In this document: positions 1 to 10,860 of the stretch, piece by piece
Position numbering within the stretch: the first letter of the stretch is position 1
Layout of the letters: each line of letters opens with the position of its first letter
From: Seiridium cupressi
Taxonomy: Eukaryota; Ascomycota; Sordariomycetes; Amphisphaeriales; Sporocadaceae
Direction of reading: 5' to 3'
DNA length: 64,000 nt
Assembly: GCA_036674765.1 (NCBI GenBank)
Contig: JARVKI010000153.1
Location: 1 to 64,000, forward strand
Translations under genes and position numbers: made by a program
Notes under the pieces: model-generated
The model's input: only the letters and a program-made list of their open reading frames with translations
Told to the model about the DNA's origin: nothing
Databases searched by the model: none

Positions 1-2460
1 ATTTTAATTTAATAATATATATTTTTTTAATTTAATTTAATAAATGCTTTTATTATATTTAATTAATTTAAAATTTTATTTATTAATAATAATAAAACGC
101 GGTTTTTATATATAATTTAATTAAACGTTTTATAATTAATATAAAAGTAAAATTAATATTTTTTTAATATAAATAAAATAAAAAAGTTTATAAAATTAAT
201 TAATAATTTAATTTATTTTTTAACTTTTATTTTTAATAAATATTTATATAAAACTTTTAATTTTTTAAAAAATAATAAATATAATAATTTTTATATTAAT
301 ATAATTTTATTTTTAAACTTTATATAATATTTTAATTTAAAATTAATAAAAAATTATTTTATAGTTTTTTTAAATATAATATTTTAAAAATTTATATAAA
401 TATTTAATAAATAAAGTTTTACCGGTTCGTTTTTACGTTTTTTTTTATTTATAAATAAAAAATAAAAATAAATAATTATTATTATAACGATTTTAATTTA
501 TTAAAACTTTTTAAATAAAGTATTTACGTAAAATAACGTTTTAAAATTAAAAAACGTTATTTTTTTCATTTTTTATAATATTATAAAATCCGTTTTTTAA
601 ATTATAAAATTTTTAAAATAAAAAAAAATTATATATTATTTATAATTATAAAATACTATAATTAACTTTTTATTATTTTATTATTATTTATAATTTTTAT
701 TAATAATTTATATATTTTTAACGTTTTAAAAAAAGTTAATTATTAATATTTATTAATTTTTTTTTAATTTATATATATTATATTTATATAATAATAATAA
801 AAAGATTAATTACGTTTTTATTAACTTTTAAATCGATTAAAATATAAATATAATATTATCGTTTTTTTAATTAAATATATATATTTATTAATATTTACGA
901 TTTTAACCCGTATTTTTAATTATTTTATTATATAATAAACTTTTAATTCGCTTTTAATATAATTAAATAATAAATTATTAAATAACCTTTTTATTTATAT
1001 TTTTTATATAATTAATTAAGGTAAATAAAAGAATAATAATTAATTTTTTTATATATATATAATATATTTTAATTATTAATTATATATAATTAATAAAAAT
1101 ATACTTTTTTTAATTTATATTAAAAAAATATTAATAAAGTTAATCGTTTATAATATTTTTTTAATATAAATTCGCTTTTTATTTTATACGTTATCGTTTT
1201 TTTACATATTATTAAATTAATTATTTTATATAAAGTATTTTTATTATATATAATTAACTTTTTTATATTTATAATAACGTAAAAAGCGTAATTTTTACGC
1301 TTTATTTAAGGATTATTTTGCTAAAAAAGTATTTATATTTTTTAACTTTTTTCTTATAATTTTAATCTTTTACACGGCGTTTATTAATATTTAATAATTA
1401 TTAAAAAACTTTAATTATATATAAATTTTATATTTAATTTTAAGTTTAAACTTATTTAATAAATTATTAAAACGGTATTTATCCAGGACGTTATAACCGT
1501 ATTTAAACTTTATATTTTCGTATTATTTAATAAAAATCGTAATTAATTCGTTTATCTTTTAATAAATAATAATAAACGTTATAAACGTTTATATTACGCG
1601 TAATATAAAATTAAATAATTATTTTTTTAAAAAAGTTTAAAATTCGTTTTAAATAAAAGTAAAAAGGTTAATATTTAATTTTTTACGTTTTAACGTATAA
1701 TTTATTTAATTTTATTTAAGGTTATTTTTTAAATAACGTATAACGTACGCTATTTTATTAACGTTATTATAAAAAAGTTATATTTACGTTTTAAATTAGA
1801 TTTCGTAATTGTAAAAAAAATACGTAACTCGAAAATAAATTTACTTTAATATAATAAAGTTAAAGCGTTAATATAACGTTAAAATAACGTATTCGCGTGG
1901 TTTATAAAAGTATTTTTAATATTATTAAATTATATTAATACTTTTATTTAATTAAGTTTTTAAATAATAAGTTTATAATAAAATTTATAATTTTAAAATT
2001 AATTAAATTACGTTTTTTTAACTTTTATAACTCGTTATTATTTTTTAAACTTAATTAAAATATTTAATTCGTTTTCTTTTTTTATAAAATATTAAATTAT
2101 AAAATATTAATAACGTAAAAATTAATTTAATATAATATTTAAATTTATAAAAGGTTAAATTTATTTATAAATTTTTAATTAATTTAAAAATTAACGTTTA
2201 TACGGCGTTTTTATATAATAATTATTTTATATTTAACGGTTTATTTTATAAAGAAAAAGATTAAAATATTAAATAAATTATATAATAAAATAAAAAGCTA
2301 TAAAAATAATAATAATTTTTAAATAAATAAAATATAAATTAATTTTTACCTTTTAATTAATATAAATTACCGCTTTTTAATATTTATAACGTAAGCGTTA
2401 AATTAGCGCCGCACTTTTACGGCGCTATTTTAACGCTATTTTAGCGTTACGTTAGCGCTA
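1..2460. repeat. AT-rich RIP-like block (left edge)
   Basis: The stretch is overwhelmingly A/T. Remaining C bases sit mostly in CpG or CpT, while CpA and TpG are rare. That bias is what repeat-induced point mutation leaves, because it converts CpA to TpA on both strands. No credible ORF is present. It probably is a transposon graveyard, but no transposase or LTR can be recognised. The change to normal composition at about 2.4-2.5 kb is abrupt. Confidence 0.85.
2404..2448. repeat. Stacked small inverted repeats at the RIP-block boundary
   Basis: TAGCGCCG at 2404-2411 pairs with CGGCGCTA at 2420-2427 across an 8-nt loop. It is followed at once by an AACGCTA/TAGCGTT pair around 2432-2448 and further TAGCGCTA-like words. 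They lie exactly where the AT-rich block ends. They could be the terminal palindromes of a decayed DNA transposon; no element body can be tied to them. Confidence 0.5.
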
Positions 2461-3419
2461 TATCGGTATTATATTAATCCCTTCGGCCCGAGTCTTATCC
2501 CTTATTAGTGGTTTCACGCTATCTATGCGCTGCGTCAGCGCAGCTGCTGCATTCGCGTCTGACAGTATGCCATCTTGGTGATGAGTATAACACGAAGATA
2601 CATACTGTGTTCCCCGGAACTGAAGCACTGTGGGAATGCCGGATAAGCAATTGACGTCTGGAAACGACACCGGGGACAATGAATGCCGTCGCTGAAGTGA
2701 TCATTTCTCGCTTCTGCTTTGTCGAACGCATGTGGTGCCAGGAGAAATGAGCTTTACACCGCCAGCATCAACATTGCTCAGCGTCATGAGTTTGATTTTG
2801 AGGGGAGCACTATACTTTTCTAATCTGGACTTGATTATTGACCTCGACCAGGTGACAATTGGTCTGAGTATACTGTCGAAAGTCTCCTTAACAGGACGAG
2901 ATCAGCAAGGCAATTAATCTGCAAGCCTATGTGGCCCATCTGAGATAGTTCGCGGTAAATTGCCCGCCCGACGAGAAAACGGAGAAGTCCCGATTCACGG
3001 AAGATGGCCTGCAAGGCAGATTTCAAATCGGAGCACATTGTGAGTGCTATCGACGACCTACGCTGCCGCTCTTTCCCATGTCTATAAAAGTCAGTATCAC
3101 ATCATAGACTTTGTTGGAGGCTTCTCGAACACATGGGAATTTCGTTGCGGATTGCCTTCGAACTGATACCTCATATAGTCAATATTCGGGCTTCATCCAT
3201 GAGCAGAATACCTATTGGACTTTAGCCTAAACTCGCATATGCCAGGTGTTCTCAATGGGACCCCACTCTTGGGCGCTTTGGGGCACACCCGGGTCTTCGC
3301 TTGCGCCTGTTATGAAAACTTGTTTGACATGAATTTATCCCTAGGCCAACTAGGTTGATCCGATTTGATTTTTCCCATCGATACATGGCAGAAACTGCAG
3401 GCTTTCCTGCTCGAGTGGC
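2461..3419. other. No firm gene
   Basis: Normal base composition. Only short minus-strand ORFs of about 60-75 codons occur (near 2458-2679 and 2835-3038). They do not link by convincing splice sites and match nothing I recognise. They may be remnants of a gene cut by the AT-rich block. Otherwise this is the 3' flank of the UstYa-like gene. Confidence 0.5.
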
Positions 3420-4157
3420 TTACGGCCGTCCATCATGTTCTGTCGCGGCGTTGTACAGAGTGTTCCAGTCTTTACATTCGCGCTGAATCATGCCATCAAT
3501 GATTCCATTCCCTTGGAAAGTTATACTTGGAGGCTCGATGGTCGCATCTGCGTTGCAAAGGATTGCCTGGTGTTGTGATAAGTAGACGTGGGACCACGAG
3601 TGAAGCCGCGGACTTACCTGGCGCAAGTAATCAAAGCAATGAAGCCAGTGATCATCGTGTGCTAGTGGATCATGAAGCCCATGAGATCCGCGCTTTTCAG
3701 CGTGGCCATGCGGTCCTGGCTTCTCCGCAGCCGCGAGCCTCTCTGTCATGTCCTGAACAGCATCTCTCATCATCCCTAAACAGTGGAGTTGATGGAACAT
3801 GGAGATGCCATGCTTGCGGTTCACGCCGTTCTTGTCGGGTCTCAAGATGAAACCGCCGTTAGGTGGCAAGAGATCTGCCCATAATGAGTCAAAGTCGTGG
3901 CTCAAACTCATGTAATCGTCGTGCTCCGAGAATTTCATCTGGCGAGTGCCTGTGTTCGGCAACTTTTTCCCCACGCTGCCCGGCGTTGTCGTACCTTTCC
4001 CAAAGAAGGCTAGTACCGGATCAAGGGCATCGTAGAGGCTGATGGCGACGATCAGCGGAAACACCAGTAGAATTAATACGAACAGCCATATTGTTTTCGT
4101 TCTCCTGGTGGCTGAGGAATACCAAATGTTAGACATCGGGCCGCAGTCAATCGCCAA
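3420..4157 (-). CDS. UstYa/DUF3328-family oxidase-like protein
   Basis: A type II membrane protein of the UstYa (DUF3328) family. Characterised members perform oxidative cyclisation of fungal RiPPs (ustiloxin, asperipin, phomopsin) or other late oxidations in secondary metabolism. A cytosolic tail is followed by one membrane helix at about residues 23-43. Both family signatures HxxHC are present: HQLHC (122-126) and HWLHC (170-174), followed by DYLRQ and a CNADxTxEP-like tail. The uninterrupted 245-aa ORF contains an in-frame 51-nt intron, 3567-3617 (GTAAGT donor, CAG acceptor). Removing it joins DYLRQ directly to AILC, the usual family order, giving about 228 aa. No RiPP precursor with internal repeats was found nearby, so it is an orphan oxidase here. 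The family call is firm; the substrate is unknown. Confidence 0.85.
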   Translation of the reverse strand: MAIDCGPMSNIWYSSATRRTKTIWLFVLILLVFPLIVAISLYDALDPVLAFFGKGTTTPGSVGKKLPNTGTRQMKFSEHDDYMSLSHDFDSLWADLLPPNGGFILRPDKNGVNRKHGISMFHQLHCLGMMRDAVQDMTERLAAAEKPGPHGHAEKRGSHGLHDPLAHDDHWLHCFDYLRQVSPRLHSWSHVYLSQHQAILCNADATIEPPSITFQGNGIIDGMIQRECKDWNTLYNAATEHDGRP

Positions 4158-5116
4158 GTTGTGTGTGATGAAGGATAGCTGTTGTTTTTGGGGTGCTAGA
4201 GAAAAATCGCCTCGGTTTGGTCCTATGGGGCTGCCCTACCTTAAAGGCGCCTTTTCACGCTAGGCGTATTTGAGTACCACCTTCCCCTTCTGTGCTGTCC
4301 ACAAGGGAGACGATTGGCCACTACCAGCATGGGCCCCGCTTGAACAATTCCACCTGCACCCTACAGAAGCAGGAGCGATGTGGTCTTTGATTGATGTGAG
4401 ATAAGGAGATTTTAAGCCACGTGGTACGCTCTCAACTCACTATAACCGCCCAAAGTCACACGCAAATGACAATCACGGTTTCAGGCACGAACGGGAACTA
4501 AGGCCGTGTCACGGTGCGACCGAGTCGGTCGTGTATGGCTGACTGCTGGCTCCCTCCCGGATCACTGCCACGCTCTGGCCTGTCACCAGATGCTTCAGCC
4601 GCCGATGTCTGTACACAGGCGTCGCATGGTGGCGTTGGAGTCCTCAACTGATCAGTTCTTGAACCCCCCACCTTGCATACCGTTACAAGTATGACTGCAT
4701 GGTAACAAATATTTTTATCGTCCACGTAGTGCCAATTAAACAGGTCGGGCATAGCAGGGAAGAAAGAAGGCAAGGAGCGTGAGGCCATTGGCATGGATGT
4801 TCCCAGGCTTGTAGATTGGGGCCCGTGGAATACACCGAGGTGAACATTTGACGTCTGTAAACTCGGAGCCAAACGTGTGCTAGAAATAACATTTGGTATC
4901 TAACTAAAAACTGGCTCGGAAGGTTCTGGAGGAGCTAGAAACACTATTTGAGACGTATAGAAAGCATAAGTTGATAATTCCAAGTCCGTGGTCTAAGTCC
5001 ACTTCAAAGTATAGCCCCCCAAATAGAAAATACTTCAAAAGGTTCCATATTTCAATGTCAAAGCTTGAAAGGATGGCAAGTCTAGGCAACCGCCCAGCTC
5101 ATATCTCACCAATATC
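4158..5116. other. Intergenic, no supported gene
   Basis: It holds only short overlapping ORFs on both strands without family resemblance or consistent splice sites. The part next to 4158 is the promoter of the minus-strand UstYa-like gene; the part next to 5117 is the 3' flank of the small membrane-protein gene. Confidence 0.5.
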
Positions 5117-5704
5117 TCAACCATACTCCCACTGCGGTGCATTGCTGCTGGTCCACGTACCCAGCAATAAGGCAAGGAGTAGGGTGGTGGGAAGGAAGCG
5201 GAATATGATCCCTTGTACGTCCGATCCCATCAAGCTTCCAATAATCACTCCCAGGATCCCACCTCCCACGAGCCACTTGTCCTGATGCGGATCATTTATG
5301 TGTCGGTAGTAATAAGATCCAACAGCTATCCCATAGAGACTGATGGTGCTAATTACCACGCTTACTAGAGGAATTGGTGGCAGCTTGCCAGTGAGATCTA
5401 TCAGAAATGCACCCTAACCTATATGTCAGTCCATATGTAGCACTTATATCATTTAATTCTCTTGGCTGATGTGTAAGAATTTACTTACTATACCACTTAT
5501 TTGGGAATTCCCGCTTCCGCTGCCTGAGTGTCGTTTGAAATCAAAGTGATACATCATCACTGCCGAGGCGGACGCACAAAATATTGTGAGCACGTCGATT
5601 ACATAGTAATAAGATGTATCTCGTTGCTTTTCTTCCATGGCTGAATCGGTTTGATTCCATACGCACTTTCCCAACCGACATGCCCGCTCCATTTCGACGG
5701 GCAT
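5117..5704 (-). CDS. Small four-helix membrane protein, family unknown
   Basis: Two exons, 5489-5704 and 5117-5413, are joined by a 75-nt intron (5414-5488; GTAAGT donor, TTAG acceptor, phase 0). This gives a 170-aa protein starting at MPVEMERA. Exon 1 carries one hydrophobic helix (residues ~33-54) after a short Cys-containing hydrophilic N-terminus. Exon 2 carries three more helices (SVVISTISLYGIAVG; WLVGGGILGVIIGSLMG; FLPTTLLLALLLGTW). Frame continuity across clean splice sites and conserved membrane topology argue for a real gene. I do not recognise the family. It could be the C-terminal part of a longer gene whose upstream exons lie in 5705-6440. Confidence 0.55.
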
Positions 5705-7485
5705 TATCTCCCCGTGCCTCCTACTCGTGTTCTCGATGATGCAAGGAATGATCCTGCGCCTGAAATCTTGGTGATGAAGCTCAAGCAGCGAACCGCATCG
5801 AGGGGTATCTCTATCGTGAGATTAGAAGGGTAAGCGAGAGGACCCCGTAGGCAATTTCTGTAGGGTGCTATTACGATCAACCAACGTCGACCTGCGGCTG
5901 GTCGGCGATATAGATGTGTGTGAGTGGTGGTGACTTCTGGGTCGTAACCAGGCTGTACGATTAGAGCGTTAGCGATCACGATCTCCCCTCAATACTTTTG
6001 AAAGGTGAATCCTCCTCGTGTTACCTACCAAGTATATCACTGATTTGCTCAACTTGGATTTCAATTGGTGTGCTGATCCAGCCAGTGGCGTCTGTCTTGC
6101 ACCCGTTTTGTAGGTCAGTGGGAGATTCGCTCCTTCGCCTCAATGTTGAGCGTTCGATGATGCCTTGTGGGTAACCTCAAGACGTGAAATGACCGTCCTT
6201 GGAAGGCTACGTGTGCGGCAACTTGCGTATCATAAGAGAGGGGTTCTGAGGCTTTTACAAAGTCGGTTGATATAGCACCGCCCACGGCGACCTGAGCTTC
6301 TTGGGCATATGTGGAGATATCTTTCACGAACGCCAGTGGAAGTGGCGGCTATTTTTGGGCTTTCGGGTTGAAAGCTATCTTTCTGACCACAATGACAGTC
6401 AAAGAAGTGAGTCAATAACCAATAAATTTCCTCCACGACCTAAGCAGATTCCACGAACTGGCGGGTATGAGCATGAAATAGAGGCTTGTGAAGGACAATG
6501 ATCCCGTGGCTATTGAACCCGTGACCGTGACCGTGGGGCTTAGACTTCCAGAGGCTTTTCAGCAAACAAACCAGTCAGTAGCACAGGCTTTTGGACTACG
6601 TAAGAACTTCCACAAGATGTCGATTCCCAGTGAGTTGAGCGACTATCTCCTATCAATGATTGGTTACCATTTGGCTGGCAAGTTTACTTTGATCAAACGT
6701 TCATACGCGACTGTCGCACACGGCTGTCAAACTCGACTCAAGGCAATGTCTCCCGCCGCGCTTCTAGTAGACCGGATTTTGACCAACCTGAACTTCCCAG
6801 AAAGTTAGTGACAACAAGAACCACAGGATTACCAAGCACGTACACTTGCAGCAGAAGAGAGAAAAGGCAATTCTTACTCATCAGAATATAGCATAAGTTT
6901 CTAAAGTCGTTGGCGGCCTTGCGACCCCCGAAAGCATGACATCATGGAGCCTTGTTACTGAGCACGGGAACGTTTTACACTCATACCGCTTCAGGACCCT
7001 AGAAAATACACATATATTCTCCTGTAGGTTCTAAACACTGTGGCTGAATTCCACTGACCTCTCTGCAGGCGACGCCGATACAATGCGACAGGTACGTGGT
7101 AACGAATGTCATACCTCTTTGGTTGATGTTATCAACTGCTTCTGCAGAGCAAGAGACGGTCTCGGCGATATCAAGTCCGGCCCGGCGATCCGTGCTACAT
7201 GTGACACTCATCACCAAGAGAGCTGCACAGGAATGCCTAGGGGCTGCGAGAGTGCCTACTCTACTTCTCCCGACCTGAACGGGATTGTAGGCAAATTGGC
7301 CCCACTCTTAACAGCCAACAGCCTCTTCACAAACGACGATAGCCCTCATACCTTACCTGTTGTTCGAAGGGCTCTGGATCAGGAATGCCTCGCTCCATCG
7401 GTCTTCGGCCATGACGGGAATGCCGATCGCGAGCATCGTGTTCCTAACCGCTACGTCAACTCCAAGGAGGGAACGCCCCAGCACC
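5705..7485. other. Unresolved short ORFs, no supported gene
   Basis: Minus-strand ORFs at 5704-5979, 6115-6327 and 6230-6436 could be exons of a gene upstream of the small membrane protein, but I could not join them with consistent splice phases. Plus-strand ORFs at 6488-6808 and 7083-7499 show no family resemblance. Left as unassigned. Confidence 0.4.
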
Positions 7486-8445
7486 ATGAGTCTGGGTGAC
7501 GGCGTTCTCTCTGCAAGTTTTGTCAAGGATCTGCACGTGACGGACTACTTGAATGGTCATTTACATGATCTCAACCGTCCGTGGCTCGCCGATGATCTTC
7601 GGGAAGACCCAAATTCACTCAGATACTATAGTCGAAAGAGCAGTGATCTCCAACCAAGAACACCACAAATGGTAATCTTCATCCTGGCTGCCGTCATCTT
7701 CTTCGTGCCCCTCGTTGCGGCATCGCTCCAAATGGAATTGGTTCTGCGGATATCGGCTGGTGTTGGCTCGTGCGGAACTGCTGTGGCGGTCATCCCGCTC
7801 CGTACGAGGCCAGATGTGGCTAGCACGTGGTGGATAATGTGAGTACAAGTTACAGCACAATTAACTAAGTGTGAATGATGGAGGTTGCTCAAGGATATAT
7901 TATTGCATTGGCCAGTGGACGATGCAACATACGTTGTAATCAGATCTATGGCCTCGATATCGCCGCTGTTTTTGGTGCTTAATTTCCTTGATCTTGACTT
8001 CGTATCATAATTCAGCCTGACACTAACTTTGTATCTAGTATGTATGGCGTATGGTTAGTCACGTTCTCCACATACTTGACACTGAACCTTTGGCGCTTTC
8101 CCAGCCAGATGAGGGCACGCAGAAGGAAGTAAGCCCCCCCCCCCTTTCCCATCTTCTAGCCACCACAAACACGATGATAGTTTGCTAATTTACATTAGGT
8201 ACCTATTTCACGTGATAACTTTTACCTTGGGATCGATCGCCGTCCTTACCTTTTCCATGGCCCAGAAATCCACCTCAACTACAGCCCCAACCTTAGTCCA
8301 CGATGGCCCGACTATATATGGACCCCTCTTCGCTACTATATGGACTTATGCCACGTCCCTCTGGGTGTCTCCTGATGGCAACGATGCAGAAGTGTCTACC
8401 TATATTAGTAGCCCTGTCGCGCTAGAATCGCTGTCACCAGTCTAG
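7486..8445 (+). CDS. Possible multi-exon membrane protein, structure uncertain
   Basis: Exon 1 (7486-7838, from ATG at MSLGDGVL) ends at a GTGAGT donor. It encodes a hydrophilic part followed by two hydrophobic segments (MVIFILAAVIFFVPLVAA and a following VGSCGTAVAVIPL). It vaguely resembles the C-terminal multi-helix tail of fungal DUF6594 proteins. After the acceptor at 7883 an open frame continues (LLKDILLHWPVDD...). A further exon near 8040-8110 ends in MRARRRK and splices cleanly (GTAAGC donor, TTAG acceptor at 8198) to 8199-8445, which carries another helix (LFHVITFTLGSIAVLTF). The join between the second and third exons was not resolved. It may be a decayed gene or two adjacent fragments. 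Confidence 0.35.
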
Positions 8446-9126
8446 ACGACTTGCCTACGTCAATACCCCGACTCTAATTATTTATAGTTCGGGGAGAATA
8501 TTACACGGACGCTACCTATTTAGAGCAGGAGAAGGACAATTTGAAACACAAAGCTGGATTCCATATTTCATACATATCAGTCTAGTCATTCACTGTTTAC
8601 ATGTGTTTTGTGATGTTTTACGACATAACAGCGCCGGGCGTTGGTTGGCTATTGTGGAGCTTGGCGGCCAGATTTCTTATACCTGAAACGGGTGCTTTCT
8701 TGTTTTTGTAGTGCGAGCTCAGAACATCGATATACCAATCACTTTGATACGTTGCGTGGAAGTCCTCGCTAAACCATAAATGAAGACGTATCTATCCTAT
8801 GTAGATAGGTAGGGTCGCTGGCCACAGGTTATGAATTGAATTCTCTCGAGTTCAAGAAATGAAAGCAGAACAACGCTCAAATGGACTTCATACGATAGGC
8901 TGCTCTAAGAATAACGCGGCAGATGATAGTAGACAATGACGGCTCCCTACACAGGTATACAATCTCAATTGAGCAGGCCATCCAGCAGTGCTAACAGAGC
9001 TGCTGCTGCTACGTAGTATAATCTGCACTAGTCTGTATAGTTAGTAAATATCTAGCTACTGTGCTCGATGATAACACATGCCTGTCCATGTCCATGGTGC
9101 CTCTTAGGTTCAGACACGCCACCGTT
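8446..9126. other. Intergenic, no gene seen
   Basis: Short ORFs only. It is the shared 3' region between the plus-strand membrane ORF chain and the minus-strand calpain-like gene. No repeat or RNA gene was recognised. Confidence 0.5.
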
Positions 9127-10860
9127 TCACTTGGTCCTACCAATGCAAGCGAAGTATTCACGGAAATCACGTGCTTCGATAGCCAAGACTCCCTCGCCAT
9201 CGAGTAGGGAAGCCGGAGGCCAGAATGATGGCTCCACTCGATCAATCAGTCCCGGGTAGCTCGTTAAGCCCCTCGGCTCTGTCACGCCCCATGGGTTTCG
9301 AACAATGATATACTGACGGTCGCCGTAGTTACTCCAGCCGAGGACCGAGTAAGCATGATTCGCTACAAGATTTGAGCCACGGAACATGTTACCCGAAGCG
9401 TAAGTAAAAGCGCACATGGGGCTGATCGTCTTGAAGTTGACAGAATAGTAGCGGACAAGCCCGATGACGTCGTCGTGGTTCTCGGTAATGTAGTACTGTG
9501 GCTCGCGTCCATCTATCTGAGCCATTGCCTTGATGGGATCACCATGGGCGGTCTGTGTGATATCAGGGCGGTCCGAATCCGATCGCGTGATCCACATGGC
9601 GAAGGCCTTTTCGTACAAGGCAGGCCAATAATCGGTCCCACCGGCAGCGCGGCAGTAGACCGGCTCATTGCTGGTTTTGTTGATCGGGACCTCGTAATCA
9701 ACTTCCACAATGCGGGTTTCGGCATTATTACGGCCGCCTTTATCGAAGAACTTGATGAGATGGCGAAGGGGTTGGAGGTTCCCCTCGCTGTCGCGGATGG
9801 GCTTCAGTCCATCCCCGCGGAATACTTGATGGATTATCGTGGGATCGGACCAAAAGGCAGAGAATACAGCTGCGACGAACCAGGAGTTGCTCGTCGCTCC
9901 TTGAACAGGGCCGTTGTAACGCCTGACGTGAGCCGAGTCCGCAAAGACGTTCATGCCGTTGTAATCATGCGGTCCCAGTTGCAGCCGGTTATTGAAATCC
10001 GAAGTGAGACTGTAAGTGGAGTTTTTGGAGACCGCTTCGTCAATGAAGCGCCAAGCACAGTTCGGCGGCACCCCGTAACTTCTTTCGTCTTCCACTCGGA
10101 AGGGGCTCGCCAGCTCGTTGAGTGTTCTGGTGATGTTCCGGTTGGAGAGATTTCGAGGGATAGAATCAGGATCAAGCACGATATGGAGTTTCCCATTCTG
10201 TAGGCGAGCCAGTTTGACTTTGGTCTGATTGAAGTCTTTTAGACCAATATCCTTTAGGTCTCCCAGCTTTTGCACTCTTGAAAGATTGGGTGCGACAAGG
10301 TCTTGCTCCCGAAAGATTCTAATGTCTTGACGCTTGAGCTCCTCAGCTCGACGCTCTTTTTCATTGAGCGCGAGACCGATATATAGCACCGAGTTGTATT
10401 TCATATCGAAGAGCTCATCGTAGTCGGTCTGCAAAATGTCGGAGATTACCCGTGTAACGTTGGTAGAGCTATGGTTCAGTTTGTGACCAAGCACTGCCTC
10501 GACCAAAGCATAGGGGTTGATGGCACCAACATTGATCTCAGAGTCCTCAGGCGGGTGATCTGGCCGGGGCTCCTTGCCAATAGCAGAATAATGGGTAAAA
10601 TCCGAGAGATCATCATAGTCTTCAGTGGAGGCGCGAGAGAAGCCCTCAGACGCGGGTGCGTCCCGGTCAATTTTGTCCCGGTGGAGAGCTCCGAAAAAGG
10701 TATACAGGTCGACGTGGCCCGGCTGGCTAGTAGACGAAGTGTCTTTGCTATGCATTTTGGGAATGAAGGAAGTTGCCGGGGTGCTGAGAGATTTTAGAAA
10801 GTCGTAAGTTGTAATTAGTGGCCAGTGTAGACTGATACTTTGAAGTTCATGTAAGGACAA
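9127..10860 (-). CDS. Calpain-like protein with catalytic Cys replaced by Ser
   Basis: An intronless 577-aa protein. The C-terminal half has the calpain (peptidase C2) catalytic fold: GPVQGATSNSWFVAAVF at about 318-334 aligns with the family's active-site segment GxxGDCWFLAA. The His motif is NHAYSVLGW (His502) and the Asn motif VRNPWG (Asn522). At the nucleophile position the codon is TCC (9883-9885), giving Ser326 where peptidases have Cys. His and Asn are retained, so the fold is likely kept but cysteine-protease activity lost or altered. Residues 1-300 match no domain I know; there is no signal peptide, and an acidic/coil-rich stretch lies around 170-210. The start could be this ATG or the later Met at residue 36 (MHSKDTSS). 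The family is clear; inactivity is an inference. Confidence 0.8.
   Translation of the reverse strand: MSLHELQSISLHWPLITTYDFLKSLSTPATSFIPKMHSKDTSSTSQPGHVDLYTFFGALHRDKIDRDAPASEGFSRASTEDYDDLSDFTHYSAIGKEPRPDHPPEDSEINVGAINPYALVEAVLGHKLNHSSTNVTRVISDILQTDYDELFDMKYNSVLYIGLALNEKERRAEELKRQDIRIFREQDLVAPNLSRVQKLGDLKDIGLKDFNQTKVKLARLQNGKLHIVLDPDSIPRNLSNRNITRTLNELASPFRVEDERSYGVPPNCAWRFIDEAVSKNSTYSLTSDFNNRLQLGPHDYNGMNVFADSAHVRRYNGPVQGATSNSWFVAAVFSAFWSDPTIIHQVFRGDGLKPIRDSEGNLQPLRHLIKFFDKGGRNNAETRIVEVDYEVPINKTSNEPVYCRAAGGTDYWPALYEKAFAMWITRSDSDRPDITQTAHGDPIKAMAQIDGREPQYYITENHDDVIGLVRYYSVNFKTISPMCAFTYASGNMFRGSNLVANHAYSVLGWSNYGDRQYIIVRNPWGVTEPRGLTSYPGLIDRVEPSFWPPASLLDGEGVLAIEARDFREYFACIGRTK

Noticed and set aside
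6488..6808. 106-codon plus-strand ORF as a RiPP precursor candidate near the UstYa-like gene
   Set aside because: No signal peptide, no repeated core and no Kex2-type spacing.
10471..10797. Plus-strand ORFs inside the calpain-like gene (also 9475-10203)
   Set aside because: They are antisense shadows of a coding sequence with clear family motifs.
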